From an uncultured Sphaerochaeta sp. (lineage in GTDB: Bacteria; Spirochaetota; Spirochaetia; Sphaerochaetales; Sphaerochaetaceae), in the NCBI RefSeq assembly GCF_963677075.1, contig NZ_OY781873.1, forward strand, positions 1,240,001 to 1,304,000: 64,000 nt of DNA, read 5' to 3'. The translations under genes were made by a program, and so were the position numbers. This document shows positions 1 through 8,451 of this stretch, in pieces. The notes under the pieces are model-generated. The model was not told the DNA's origin, made no database searches, and was given only the letters and a program-made list of their open reading frames with translations. Position 1 is the stretch's first letter. Each line of letters starts with the position of its first letter.

Positions 1-576
1 AGGCAAGAATTTGGAGTGAGCCGCATCAGCATTCGTGAGGCGATGCAGAAGCTCAAGGCCTTGGGAATCGTAGAGACACGCCACGGGGAAGGGTCCTTCA
101 TCAGAAGAGTGACCAGTGAGAACTACCGTGACATGTTGTTTCCCATGTTCATGATCGATAAGAACTCCTTGCAGGAGATTCTTGAGTACAGGATGGTAAT
201 GGAAGTAGGGGCAACGGAGATAGCCGCTACGAGAATCACGAAAGAGGAATGTGACGCACTTGAGGCTATTGTTGTCCGAATGGAGCAGAATGCCACCGAC
301 ATCAAGGTATTTGCCCATGATGATATCCAGTTCCATATGGCTATCGCAAAAGCAACGAAGAACAACATGCTGATCAATGTGGCTCTTTTCATGCAGGATC
401 TGATGAATGCAAGTATGGAGTCCATTGTCACTCATTTGGGTATGCATGACGGTAGGTATTACCACCGACTTATCCTCGAAGCATTAAGGGTACATAACAG
501 GGAAGAGGCAGCCAGGCTGATGCGAGAGCATGTTGCAAAGACTGTTGATCGGATTTCAGAGTTAGCTGAGCTGTAG
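1..576 (+). CDS. FadR-type GntR transcriptional regulator, 5' end missing
   Basis: This is the C-terminal 191 residues of a FadR-subfamily GntR regulator, and the reading frame is open to the window edge. The first visible residues are the end of the winged helix (VSRISIREAMQKL, then a GxGSFI wing). An all-helical FCD effector domain follows, with the ligand or metal pattern D-x3-H (DDIQFHMAI) near visible residue 107 and later histidines near the C-terminus. FadR-type regulators usually repress sugar-acid or organic-acid operons and are released by the substrate. The tricarboxylate-type transporter operon starts 125 bp downstream on the same strand, so that operon is the likely target. The true start lies before base 1. 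Confidence 0.9.
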   Translation, partial: RQEFGVSRISIREAMQKLKALGIVETRHGEGSFIRRVTSENYRDMLFPMFMIDKNSLQEILEYRMVMEVGATEIAATRITKEECDALEAIVVRMEQNATDIKVFAHDDIQFHMAIAKATKNNMLINVALFMQDLMNASMESIVTHLGMHDGRYYHRLILEALRVHNREEAARLMREHVAKTVDRISELAEL

Positions 577-612
577 GTTTTCCTGACAGATGAAGCTGAT
601 GAGTGAAATACC

Positions 613-648
613 TTGTATGAGTCTTCCAACTTATAGGACGTCATACAA
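613..648. promoter_or_regulatory. 8-bp inverted repeat, candidate operator before tctC
   Basis: TTGTATGA at 613-620 and its exact complement TCATACAA at 641-648 flank a 20-bp spacer. The element sits between the regulator gene and tctC. A second palindrome follows at about 663-682 (TTTATGGC, TTAT, GCCATAAA). FadR-type regulators bind dyad sites of this size, so the regulator encoded just upstream is the obvious candidate. The outer repeat could also fold as an RNA hairpin, but no U-tract follows it. Confidence 0.4.
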
Positions 649-701
649 CTTATGAGTAATTTTATGGCTTATGCCATAAAAAAATAAAAGGAGAGTTTTG
701 T

Positions 702-1766
702 ATGAAGAAAAACAGAATTCTTGTTATCCTTCTGGTACTGTTGGTTGCGACTTCACTGTTCGCAGAAGGTCAGAAAGAGGCTGAAAGCACCAAGCTTTGG
801 CCAAAGACACAGCCGGTAGTATACGTCGGCTTCGGAGCCGGCGGTGGTACTGATACTGCTGTTCGCCCGGTTATCGCAAAGATGGAAGAGTATCTTGGGG
901 AAACCATCAACGTGGTTAACCAGGAAGGTGCTGCATCCGCAGTTGCTGCTAATACTGTAATGTACAGCAAGAAGCATGATGGTTACAGCCTGTTCGCCAC
1001 CGGTAGTGGTCCAATCTCTGGATTCCGCGTAATGGGAACCAGTGATACCTACTGGGCTGACTGGGCTTCCTTCCACCCCTACATGGGTGCTGCTGCTCTT
1101 GTTGTTGCTGCAGATTCCGATATCAAGACCTATGCTGATGCAGTAGCTTACCTCAATAGTGGCAAGCAGAACATGGCAATCAGCGGCTTTGGTGTTGGTC
1201 CCCACGTACTTTTCGAGGCTATTCGTGAAGTTGGTGGTATCAATGCTCCCAACTACATGACCGCTGGTTCCTGCCGTCAGGCTGGTATCAACGTCATCGC
1301 AGGCGATGCAGAGATTGCCATGGGTACCTTCTCCTCCTTGATCGACTTCATCAAGGCTGGACAGCTTCGCGCCCTCGCCATCACTGATACCAAAGACTAC
1401 ACTGACTTCGGACTCAACATTCCTTCCATCTTGAAGGTGCAGGACAATGCAGAGAACATCCCCTTGCTCAGTGAGACTTGGCCTCTCTTGATCCCACGTG
1501 ATGTCCCTCAGAACATTCTTGATGGTCTGACTGAGGCGTTCTACTGGGCAGTAGAGCAGCCCGAGATTGTTGACTATGCAAGAGAGCAGGGATTGGTCCT
1601 TGCCGGTTATGCTGGCGAAGATGCTGACAAATTCCTTGCCATCCAGGAAGCTGGATATGCTTGGACCTTGGACAACGTCGGTTCCACCGTTAAGAGTCCT
1701 GCTACGTTTGGTATTCCCAAGCTTGCAGACTTCGACTGGGACGTGGCTAAGCAGAACATCAAATAA
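702..1766 (+). CDS. TctC-like substrate-binding protein of a tripartite tricarboxylate transporter
   Basis: This is a 354-residue periplasmic binding protein. Residues 1-23 form a Sec signal (KKNR, hydrophobic core, then LFAEG) with no lipobox cysteine. The mature part opens with the TctC/Bug-family strand VYVGFGAGGGTDTAVRP and continues with NVVNQEGAA. TctC proteins bind carboxylates and pass them to the TctA/TctB membrane pair, whose genes follow directly. The ATG is preceded by AAGGAG. The substrate is not readable from sequence; the downstream sugar-modifying genes suggest a sugar acid or another small carboxylate. Confidence 0.88.
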   Translation: MKKNRILVILLVLLVATSLFAEGQKEAESTKLWPKTQPVVYVGFGAGGGTDTAVRPVIAKMEEYLGETINVVNQEGAASAVAANTVMYSKKHDGYSLFATGSGPISGFRVMGTSDTYWADWASFHPYMGAAALVVAADSDIKTYADAVAYLNSGKQNMAISGFGVGPHVLFEAIREVGGINAPNYMTAGSCRQAGINVIAGDAEIAMGTFSSLIDFIKAGQLRALAITDTKDYTDFGLNIPSILKVQDNAENIPLLSETWPLLIPRDVPQNILDGLTEAFYWAVEQPEIVDYAREQGLVLAGYAGEDADKFLAIQEAGYAWTLDNVGSTVKSPATFGIPKLADFDWDVAKQNIK

Positions 1767-1776
1767 TATGTCTTGC

Positions 1777-1805
1777 TTCGGGGGATGGGCTACCCATCTC
1801 CCGAA
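1777..1805 (+). other. Stem-loop between tctC and tctB
   Basis: A 13-bp stem starting TTCGGG with a 3-nt loop (CTA), one G-U pair, lies in the 62-bp gap after the binding-protein gene. It is followed by TTTATT, too short a T-run for full termination. Such hairpins usually protect the 3' end of binding-protein mRNA or cause partial termination, which lowers expression of the membrane subunits. Confidence 0.65.
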
Positions 1806-1828
1806 TTTATTAGGAAAAGGATAGTTGC

Positions 1829-2314
1829 ATGAGCCAAATTAAGAAAACAACTGCTTCCGATCTCATCATGGGTATAATCCTGTTGGCATTCGGAGTCTAT
1901 CTTATTGTTGAGTCCCTTGGTATGAAGGTGTTCAACAGTTTTCTCGATGCACCAGGATTCTTCCCATTCATTCTGGGAATCATATTCTGTCTGTTCGGAA
2001 TCGTTATGTTGATTGGGGCAATTCGAGGGGGAAGTGTAGCAGCGACAAAAAGCACATTTCGAAAGGACAGCCTTATTGCGTTGTTCCTCAGCCCAGAATC
2101 AAAACGCGTAGTCATTCTCTCATTCTTTATGGTGGTCTATATCTATGGCTTGATAGGTAGAATTCATTTTGCAATAGCCACCTTTCTCTATCTGGTTGTT
2201 ACCTTCTGGTATCTGAAATCTACAACCTGGTTGAAGAATATCATTATTTCAGTCCTTTCAGCGTTACTGATCAGTGCTATTTTCCAGTATGTCTTTAAAA
2301 TTCCTCTACCATAG
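1829..2314 (+). CDS. TctB-like small membrane subunit of tripartite tricarboxylate transporter
   Basis: This is a 161-residue integral membrane protein with about four hydrophobic helices: residues 13-30, 40-62, 88-106, and a C-terminal pair after residue 110. Length and topology fit the poorly conserved TctB family, the small membrane subunit that works with TctA in proton- or sodium-driven uptake. It lies between tctC and tctA, and its stop codon is 14 bp before the preferred tctA start. The ATG follows AAAGGA. The assignment rests partly on gene order because TctB sequences diverge widely. Confidence 0.82.
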   Translation: MSQIKKTTASDLIMGIILLAFGVYLIVESLGMKVFNSFLDAPGFFPFILGIIFCLFGIVMLIGAIRGGSVAATKSTFRKDSLIALFLSPESKRVVILSFFMVVYIYGLIGRIHFAIATFLYLVVTFWYLKSTTWLKNIIISVLSALLISAIFQYVFKIPLP

Positions 2315-2328
2315 AGGTGGGAGCACCT

Positions 2329-3846
2329 ATGTTTGAAGCATTTGCACAGCAATTTGCCCTGTTCGGGTCCGCAGCAGCACAGGCGTTCGGATATCCACAG
2401 GTATTTGTTACAATGATTGCAACCGTGGCCGGTATCGTGGTTGGAGCAGTTCCTGGACTGACCGCTACCATGGCCCTCGCCCTGCTGATCAACCTTACCT
2501 ACTCAATGCAGCTTGCCACTGCTGTAGCCTTCCTCCTCGGAGTCTACGTCGGAGCTGTCATGGGTGGTTGTTATTCGGCAATTATGATTAACATCCCTGG
2601 AACACCATCAGCGGCGGCAACCGCCTTGGATGGATTTGTCCTTGCCAAGAAAGGGCATGGTGGACAAGCAATTGGAGTTGGTATTGTAGCCTCCTTTGTA
2701 GGTACTCTGATTTCAATTCTTCTGTTGATCTTCCTGACCCCATTTCTCTATAAGATCGCACTGAAGTTCGGTCAGTGGGAGTACTTCCTTATCTCCGTCT
2801 TCGGTATCATGATCTGCGGCAACCTCTCTACGCAGAGTACTCCTCTCAAGGGTTGGATAGTAGGATTCCTGGGATTCTTTACTGCCATGATCGGCTTGGA
2901 TGCCGTCTATGCGTTCCCGCGGTTTACCTATGGCAGCTATGACTTGATGGGTGGAATCTCCCTGATCCCTGCCTTGATTGGTGTATTTGGCATCTCTGAG
3001 ATTCTAACTGTCTTGCAGGAAGATATTCCCTATTCAATTGAGAGCCAGCTAGGAAAAGTGCTTCCCGATAAGAGTATGGTCAAGGATGTTCTTTCCACAG
3101 CTGTCCGCTCCGGCTTTATCGGAAGCGGTATTGGAGCAGTCCCTGGTGCTGGTGAAGATATTGCAGCCTGGGTCAGCTACGATGTTGGAAAGCGACGCAG
3201 TAAGCATGGACATCTTTTCGGGAAAGGTAGTTATGAAGGCCTCGCGTCTGCTGAGACAGCGAACAACGCCTGTATTGGCGGTGCCATGATTCCCCTGCTT
3301 ACCCTTGCTGTTCCTGGATCTCCTCCAGCGGCCATGTTCCTTGCAGCCATCTGGCTCCATGGAATCAAGCCAGGTCCAATGCTCGCACTTGAATCCCCGG
3401 ACTTCCTCTACCTGACTGCAGTGACGCTCTTGATCGCAACCGCATCAATGTTGGTATTCGGTCTGCTGCTCACCAAGCCAATGGTAAAGATCTTGAAGAT
3501 AAACCGGAAGATTTTGATGCCAATCATTGTTCCCCTGACGGTCATTGGCGCGTATGCCGGAAACGTGAACATCTTTGACATCCATGTCATGTTCATTTTC
3601 GGTATCCTCGGATACATCTTGCGTAAACTCAACTATCCGATGGCACCTTTGGTACTGGGAATCATTCTTGGACCTACGGCTGACATCAGTTTCCGCCAGG
3701 CTCTTATGCAGGGACAGGGTTCAATCATCCCATTGCTGGGTCGTCCTGTCGGTATCATATTGATGCTTGCTATTGTCTGGATTTTCATCAGTGGTGTAAA
3801 AAACAGCCGCTTGCAAAAGAAAACCAGCGCTAGCCAACCACAATAA
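2329..3846 (+). CDS. TctA-like large membrane subunit of tripartite tricarboxylate transporter
   Basis: This is a 505-residue protein with about twelve membrane segments. It carries the two repeated TctA signatures, GAVPGLTATMAL near residue 35 and GIGAVPGAGEDIAAW near residue 265, and TctA-typical NIPGTPSAAAT near residue 90. It is the conducting subunit of the importer. A GTG at 2317 is in frame, but the ATG at 2329 is preferred because GAGGTGG sits at good spacing before it. An SDR gene follows 12 bp downstream, so transporter and enzymes are probably co-transcribed. Confidence 0.92.
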   Translation: MFEAFAQQFALFGSAAAQAFGYPQVFVTMIATVAGIVVGAVPGLTATMALALLINLTYSMQLATAVAFLLGVYVGAVMGGCYSAIMINIPGTPSAAATALDGFVLAKKGHGGQAIGVGIVASFVGTLISILLLIFLTPFLYKIALKFGQWEYFLISVFGIMICGNLSTQSTPLKGWIVGFLGFFTAMIGLDAVYAFPRFTYGSYDLMGGISLIPALIGVFGISEILTVLQEDIPYSIESQLGKVLPDKSMVKDVLSTAVRSGFIGSGIGAVPGAGEDIAAWVSYDVGKRRSKHGHLFGKGSYEGLASAETANNACIGGAMIPLLTLAVPGSPPAAMFLAAIWLHGIKPGPMLALESPDFLYLTAVTLLIATASMLVFGLLLTKPMVKILKINRKILMPIIVPLTVIGAYAGNVNIFDIHVMFIFGILGYILRKLNYPMAPLVLGIILGPTADISFRQALMQGQGSIIPLLGRPVGIILMLAIVWIFISGVKNSRLQKKTSASQPQ

Positions 3847-3858
3847 AGGAAGTTAATC

Positions 3859-4611
3859 GTGAATGTGAAAGATAAAGTCATCCTGGTCACCGGCGGAGCC
3901 GGAGGCCTCGGAGCGGTCATGGTGGAGTTGCTCTGCAAACATGGGGCAAAGCTGTACATCCTCGACCTCGATGAGAAGAAAGGGATGGAGTTGGAAGCAG
4001 AACTCGTAAAGAGCTCCTATTGTGCAAGCTTCATCCAGATGGATCTTACCAGCGAAGAAGCATGGAAAGAGACTATTGATACGGTAGTGGCAAAAGAGGG
4101 AAGGATTGATGTCCTGGTGAACAACGCCGGTATCAACATCAGAAAGCCCATCGAGGAGATGGTCATAAGTGAGTTCAACACTATGATGCTCGTCAATGTT
4201 GGTTCAGTATTCCTCGGTACCAAGTACGTGATTCCTGTCATGCGAAAACAGGGTGGTGGAGCAATTATCAACACCTCCTCTGTCTGTGGTTTGATCGGTC
4301 ACCGCTATACCCCAGAGGCGTATACCACCACCAAGGGTGCGGTCACCCTTTTGACCAAATCCATTGCCAGTAGATACGGAAGTGAGAACATCAGGTGTAA
4401 CTCAATTCACCCCAGCACAGTCGATACTCCTCTTGTGCAGCAGATGTTCAAAGACCCGGTAAAGAAACAACAACGGTTTGATGAGGTTCCATTGGGACGT
4501 CTTGCCACATCTGATGATGTCGCAAACGCTGTTTTGTACCTCGCAAGCGAAGAGGCCTCTTTCATCAATGGGGTTGCCCTGCCAGTAGATGGTGGCGTGA
4601 CCTGTTGCTGA
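3859..4611 (+). CDS. SDR-family NAD(P)-dependent dehydrogenase
   Basis: This is a 250-residue classical short-chain dehydrogenase. It has the cofactor motif TGGAGGLG at 11-18, NNAG at 88-91, catalytic Ser near 140, Tyr155 and Lys159 (YTTTK), and a C-terminal GGVTCC. An aspartate-rich turn after the second strand (LDLDEKK) favours NAD(H). The start is GTG after AAGGAAG. Placed between a carboxylate transporter and a transketolase, it probably interconverts a hydroxyl and a keto group on the imported sugar acid. Closest functional classes are gluconate 5-dehydrogenase or 2-deoxy-D-gluconate 3-dehydrogenase; the substrate is unproven. Confidence 0.88.
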   Translation: MNVKDKVILVTGGAGGLGAVMVELLCKHGAKLYILDLDEKKGMELEAELVKSSYCASFIQMDLTSEEAWKETIDTVVAKEGRIDVLVNNAGINIRKPIEEMVISEFNTMMLVNVGSVFLGTKYVIPVMRKQGGGAIINTSSVCGLIGHRYTPEAYTTTKGAVTLLTKSIASRYGSENIRCNSIHPSTVDTPLVQQMFKDPVKKQQRFDEVPLGRLATSDDVANAVLYLASEEASFINGVALPVDGGVTCC

Positions 4612-4643
4612 ACACGAATCCTGTACATGTAAGGAGAGAGAAG

Positions 4644-5492
4644 ATGAACTATTCTCAAGAATTGGTGAAGGAACTGCAGCTGAAGGCGATCCAGGTAAGA
4701 GCAAACATCCTGGAGATGATCCCCCCCGGCAAGGTGGGGCACCTTGGAGGCAGCAGCTCGATAGCGGATGTGATGGCGGCCCTGTACTTCCACACGATGA
4801 AGGTGAACAAGGACGACCCGAAGGATCCCGCCCGTGACCGGCTGATCATGAGCAAGGGGCACGCGGTCCTGGTGCAGTATGCATGCCTTGCCGAGCTGGG
4901 GTACTTCGAGCGTAGCGAGCTGGGCAAGGTGAAGACCTTCGAGGGGATCCTGCAGGGACACCCGGACATGGACAAGACCCCGGGCATCGAGGCGGTGACC
5001 GGGAGCCTCGGGCAGGGACTGTCGGTATCCCTGGGTGTGGCCCTGGGCCTTACGCTGGATAAGAGCGAGAGCCGGGTGTACACGATCCTGGGGGACGGTG
5101 AGCTTGCAGAGGGACAGGTGTGGGAGGCCGTGATGGCAGCGGCAGTATACAAGGCAAGCAACCTGACTGCGATCGTGGACTGGAACGGCGTGCAGGCGAC
5201 CAGCACGACCGCCGAGATCTTCCCGATCGAGAACCTGGTGGAGAAGTGGAAGGCCTTCGGGTGGAACGTGATCGAGATCGACGGGCACGACATGGTGCAG
5301 GTCCTGGAGGCGATTGATGCTGCAAAGGCATACAAGGAAGGCCCGACTGCGATCATGGCACACACCATCAAGGGCAAGTGCTTCCCGTTCGCGGAGGGCA
5401 AGGCCAAGTACCACAACGCGGCTATGAGTGAGGAAGAGTACAAGATTGCATGGCAGTGCATCGACAACATGAGGAAGGAGGTAGAGGCATGA
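4644..5492 (+). CDS. Transketolase, N-terminal (thiamine diphosphate-binding) subunit
   Basis: This is a 282-residue split transketolase subunit. It carries GHLGGSSS at 32-39, SKGHA at 70-74, GSLGQGLS near 120-127, and the thiamine-diphosphate/Mg motif GDGELAEGQ at 150-158. The pyrimidine-binding half is the next gene, overlapping by four bases. I start at the ATG with AAGGAGAG before it. GC content is about 62%, clearly above the preceding gene. Split transketolases occur in general pentose metabolism and in dedicated catabolic operons (for example apiose and sulfoquinovose routes), so a pathway-specific ketose substrate is possible. Confidence 0.93.
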   Translation: MNYSQELVKELQLKAIQVRANILEMIPPGKVGHLGGSSSIADVMAALYFHTMKVNKDDPKDPARDRLIMSKGHAVLVQYACLAELGYFERSELGKVKTFEGILQGHPDMDKTPGIEAVTGSLGQGLSVSLGVALGLTLDKSESRVYTILGDGELAEGQVWEAVMAAAVYKASNLTAIVDWNGVQATSTTAEIFPIENLVEKWKAFGWNVIEIDGHDMVQVLEAIDAAKAYKEGPTAIMAHTIKGKCFPFAEGKAKYHNAAMSEEEYKIAWQCIDNMRKEVEA

Positions 5493-6427
5493 GGACGACA
5501 GACAGCCTGAGGACAACCTACGGCGAGACATTGGTCGAGCTGGGAAAGGACAACAAGGATATCGTGATGCTGGAAGCCGACCTGGGCAACTCCACGATGA
5601 GCAAGCTGTTCGCAGCGGAGTACCCCGAGCGCTACTTCCAGATGGGGATCGCCGAGCAGAACATGGCGTCGGTCTCCGCAGGACTCTCCCTGACTGGGAA
5701 GATCCCGTTCATGAACTCGTTTGCGGTGTTCGCATCAGGTCGTGCCTACGACCAGATCCGCTCCTCGATCACGATCGCGAACCTGAACGTGAAGATCTGC
5801 GGCTCGAGCGCCGGGCTCTCGGACTACGGCGACGGCAAGACGCACCAGAGCATCGACGACATCGCACTGATGCAGGTGCTGCCGCACATGACTGTGCTCA
5901 GCCCCTGTGATGCAGTGGAGACCGAGAAGATGGTCAGGGCCATGGTGGAACAGAAGGGACCGATGTACCTGCGCATCAACCGAAACGACCTGCCGGTGGT
6001 GACCGACCCCGACGAGGAGTACCACATCGGCAAGATGACCCAGATGGTCGACGGAGGGGACGTGGTGATCTTCGCAACCGGCGTGATGGTGCAGCAGTCC
6101 ATGGAGGCTGCAAAGATCCTCGCAAAGGAAGGCATCTCCGCGAGAGTGGTGAACGTGTCGACGATCAAGCCGCTGGACACCGAGGCCCTGCTCGGCTTCT
6201 GTGAGGGGGTGAAGGGCGTGGTGACCGCCGAGGAGCACAACGTCATCGGCGGACTTGGCAGCGTGGTGTGCCAGGCGCTCAGCAAGAGCCGCCTGCCCAT
6301 CGAGATGCTGGGAGTGGGCGACCGCTACGGCACCAGTGCGGAGAACTACGAGATCCTGCTCAGGCACTACGGCCTGGAGGCGGAGGATGTCGCGAAGAAG
6401 GTCAGGAGCGTCCTGGCCGACAAGTAA
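5489..6427 (+). CDS. Transketolase, C-terminal (pyrimidine-binding) subunit
   Basis: This is a 312-residue partner of the upstream subunit, with an ATGA start/stop overlap that couples translation. It has EADLGNSTM at 30-38 and the catalytic glutamate in GIAEQNM (Glu56). The Pyr domain is followed by the C-terminal transketolase domain from about residue 190 (MVDGGDVVIFATG). Together the subunits would move a two-carbon ketol unit between sugar phosphates. Codon use is strongly GC-ending, like its two operon neighbours. Confidence 0.93.
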   Translation: MRTTDSLRTTYGETLVELGKDNKDIVMLEADLGNSTMSKLFAAEYPERYFQMGIAEQNMASVSAGLSLTGKIPFMNSFAVFASGRAYDQIRSSITIANLNVKICGSSAGLSDYGDGKTHQSIDDIALMQVLPHMTVLSPCDAVETEKMVRAMVEQKGPMYLRINRNDLPVVTDPDEEYHIGKMTQMVDGGDVVIFATGVMVQQSMEAAKILAKEGISARVVNVSTIKPLDTEALLGFCEGVKGVVTAEEHNVIGGLGSVVCQALSKSRLPIEMLGVGDRYGTSAENYEILLRHYGLEAEDVAKKVRSVLADK

Positions 6428-6438
6428 GGAGCAAAGAG

Positions 6439-7323
6439 ATGAGGATAGGATTCATAGGACTTGGGATCATGGGCAAGCCCATGGCGAAGAACCTGATCAA
6501 GGCCGGCTACAGCCTGGTCGTGAACGATATCAACAAGGAAGCGGTCGCCGAGCTGGTCGCCTCCGGGGCTGCAGAGGCAGCAAGCGCAAAGGAAGTGGCA
6601 TCACAGAGCGATGTGGTGGTCACGATGTTGCCCAACTCCCCCCATGTGCAGACAGTGGTACTTGGAGAGGGTGGGGTAATCGAAGGTGCGAAGGAAGGCC
6701 TGGTGGTGGTGGACATGAGCTCCATCAGCCCGATTGTGAGCCGGGAGGTTGCCGCAGAGCTGGCGAAGAAGGGAGTGGTCATGCTTGACGCCCCGGTCTC
6801 CGGCGGGGAGCCCAAGGCGATCGACGGTACGCTGGCGATCATGGTCGGCGGACCGGAGGAGACCTTCAAGGTGGTCGAGCCGATCCTGCAGGTGATGGGT
6901 GGGAGTGTGACCCTGGTCGGTGAGATCGGGAGCGGGAACACGACCAAGCTGGCGAACCAGATCATGGTGGCGGCGAACATCGCGGGGATGAGCGAGGCAC
7001 TGGTGCTTGCAACCAAGGCCGACGTGGATCCCGAGAAGGTGTTCAAGGCAATCCGTGGGGGACTTGCCGGCAGCACGGTCCTCGATGCGAAGGCACCTTT
7101 GGTGCTGGACGGGAACTTCAGGCCCGGGTTCCGCATCGACCTGCACATCAAGGACCTGCAGAACGCGCTTGACACGGCAGCAACGGTGAAGACCCCGACA
7201 CCTCTTTCAGACTCGATCATCGGGATGATGAGGTCCCTCTCCTCAGACGGCAAGGGTTCTGACGACCACGGCGGGCTTGTCCAGTGGTACGAGAAGGAAG
7301 CGGGCATTGAGGTTCGTAAATAA
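6439..7323 (+). CDS. 2-hydroxy-3-oxopropionate reductase / beta-hydroxyacid dehydrogenase (GarR-like)
   Basis: This is a 294-residue beta-hydroxyacid dehydrogenase. It has the N-terminal Rossmann motif GFIGLGIMGKPMAKNL at 4-19, the substrate-binding loop DAPVSGGEPKAIDGTLAIM near 117-135, and the catalytic lysine region GSGNTTKLANQ near 167-177. GarR reduces tartronate semialdehyde to glycerate; relatives act on 3-hydroxyisobutyrate or 4-hydroxybutyrate. It ends the first operon and is followed by two hairpins. An AAGGAG lies before the ATG at 6439; the longer upstream frame is not used. GC is about 63%. Confidence 0.88.
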   Translation: MRIGFIGLGIMGKPMAKNLIKAGYSLVVNDINKEAVAELVASGAAEAASAKEVASQSDVVVTMLPNSPHVQTVVLGEGGVIEGAKEGLVVVDMSSISPIVSREVAAELAKKGVVMLDAPVSGGEPKAIDGTLAIMVGGPEETFKVVEPILQVMGGSVTLVGEIGSGNTTKLANQIMVAANIAGMSEALVLATKADVDPEKVFKAIRGGLAGSTVLDAKAPLVLDGNFRPGFRIDLHIKDLQNALDTAATVKTPTPLSDSIIGMMRSLSSDGKGSDDHGGLVQWYEKEAGIEVRK

Positions 7324-7331
7324 CAATGGTG

Positions 7332-7372
7332 ATGAGTCAGGGTTTTCTTGATAAGGACTCTGACTCATTTTT
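7332..7372 (+). terminator. Intrinsic terminator 1 after the first operon
   Basis: ATGAGTCAG at 7332-7340 pairs with CTGACTCAT at 7360-7368, and T residues follow. It lies immediately after the reductase stop codon. Confidence 0.65.
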
Positions 7373-7384
7373 AGTTTGAATCTT

Positions 7385-7411
7385 CCCATCAATACATATT
7401 GATGGGTTTTT
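7385..7411 (+). terminator. Intrinsic terminator 2 upstream of transaldolase
   Basis: CCCATCAAT, a 4-nt loop and ATTGATGGG form a perfect 9-bp stem followed by TTTTT. This is a textbook intrinsic terminator 12 bp before the transaldolase start. It either backs up the terminator upstream or acts as a leader attenuator for transaldolase. Confidence 0.75.
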
Positions 7412-7423
7412 AAGAAGGGTTGC

Positions 7424-8449
7424 ATGAATTATCTAGAATGGCTTTCCAGAGAGACAGACTCAATATGGTGGCATGACTCTGCCAATATTGAAGAACAAGA
7501 GCGAGCATTTTCTTATGGAGCGGTAGGGATGACCACCAATCCTTTTCTCGTAAACCAGACACTTCAGGCGTATCCAGAGGTGTGGAAGGAACGCGTACAG
7601 TCTCTTGCCAAGAATAAGAAGGGTGATGAAAAAGTACTCGCCTTGATTAAAGCGGTCACTGGCCACTATGCAGAACTGTTTACTTCCATACATGAGAACG
7701 GGGAATTCGGACATGGATATGTCTGTGCACAGACCAGCCCCCTGAAAACCGGGGACTATTCTTACATGCTTGCTCAAGCAAAGCAATATGCAGCTTGGTA
7801 TAAGAATGTAGTCATCAAACTCCCTGCCACAAAGGCAGGTATCAAGGCATATGAAGAGTGTGTCGCCCTCGGTTTCAATGTTGCTGCAACAGTGAGTTTC
7901 ACCGTTCCACAGGTACTCAAGGTAGCCGAGGCTGCAAAACGGGGAAAGGAACGTGCCAGACGGGCAGGGATCAAGGAACCCCTGACCATTGCGGTCTTGA
8001 TGGTCGGCCGTCTGGATGATTACCTGAGGGATGTTGCCCAGGATCAAGAGTCTATAGTCAGTGAATCAGATATCAGGCAAGCAGGTACAGCCTGTATCAA
8101 AAAAGCATACAAACTTTTTGCAGAGAGGGGCTATGATACCGTTCTTATGCCTGCTGGTTGTCGTGGGGCATACCATGTAACGGCCCTCTCAGGGGCAAAG
8201 ATGATCATGTCCATCTCCAAAGGAATTCAGGATGAATTGCTTAGTGAGGATGGTCCATTTGAAACACAGATTGACAAGCCTGTTGAGCAGAATGTCATCG
8301 ACCGATTGATGAGTCTCGATGAGTTCCGCAAGGCGTATGACGTGGACGGAATGAAAGAGGAGCAGTTCATCACCTTCGGAAGCTGCAATCGGACCACCGA
8401 CCAGTTCATCAACGATGGATGGAAGCCGTTGCTCTCCTATGAGGTATAG
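7424..8449 (+). CDS. Transaldolase-family protein
   Basis: This is a 341-residue transaldolase-family TIM barrel. The Schiff-base lysine is in NVVIKLPATKAG near residue 126, preceded by the family's early strand GAVGMTTNPFLV near residue 32. A conserved MPAGCRGAYH region lies near residue 245. It would exchange a three-carbon dihydroxyacetone unit between sugar phosphates, complementing the transketolase encoded just upstream. It is about 20-30 residues longer than typical TalA/TalB, and a dedicated ketose-phosphate substrate cannot be excluded. An SDR gene follows two bases after its stop. Confidence 0.85.
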   Translation: MNYLEWLSRETDSIWWHDSANIEEQERAFSYGAVGMTTNPFLVNQTLQAYPEVWKERVQSLAKNKKGDEKVLALIKAVTGHYAELFTSIHENGEFGHGYVCAQTSPLKTGDYSYMLAQAKQYAAWYKNVVIKLPATKAGIKAYEECVALGFNVAATVSFTVPQVLKVAEAAKRGKERARRAGIKEPLTIAVLMVGRLDDYLRDVAQDQESIVSESDIRQAGTACIKKAYKLFAERGYDTVLMPAGCRGAYHVTALSGAKMIMSISKGIQDELLSEDGPFETQIDKPVEQNVIDRLMSLDEFRKAYDVDGMKEEQFITFGSCNRTTDQFINDGWKPLLSYEV

Positions 8450-8451
8450 CC

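Noticed and set aside
4407..5531. Long open frame (374 codons) on the minus strand
   Set aside because: It lies opposite the GC-rich transketolase gene; the frame is open because of codon bias. The translation is rich in His, Arg and Leu with no recognisable motif.
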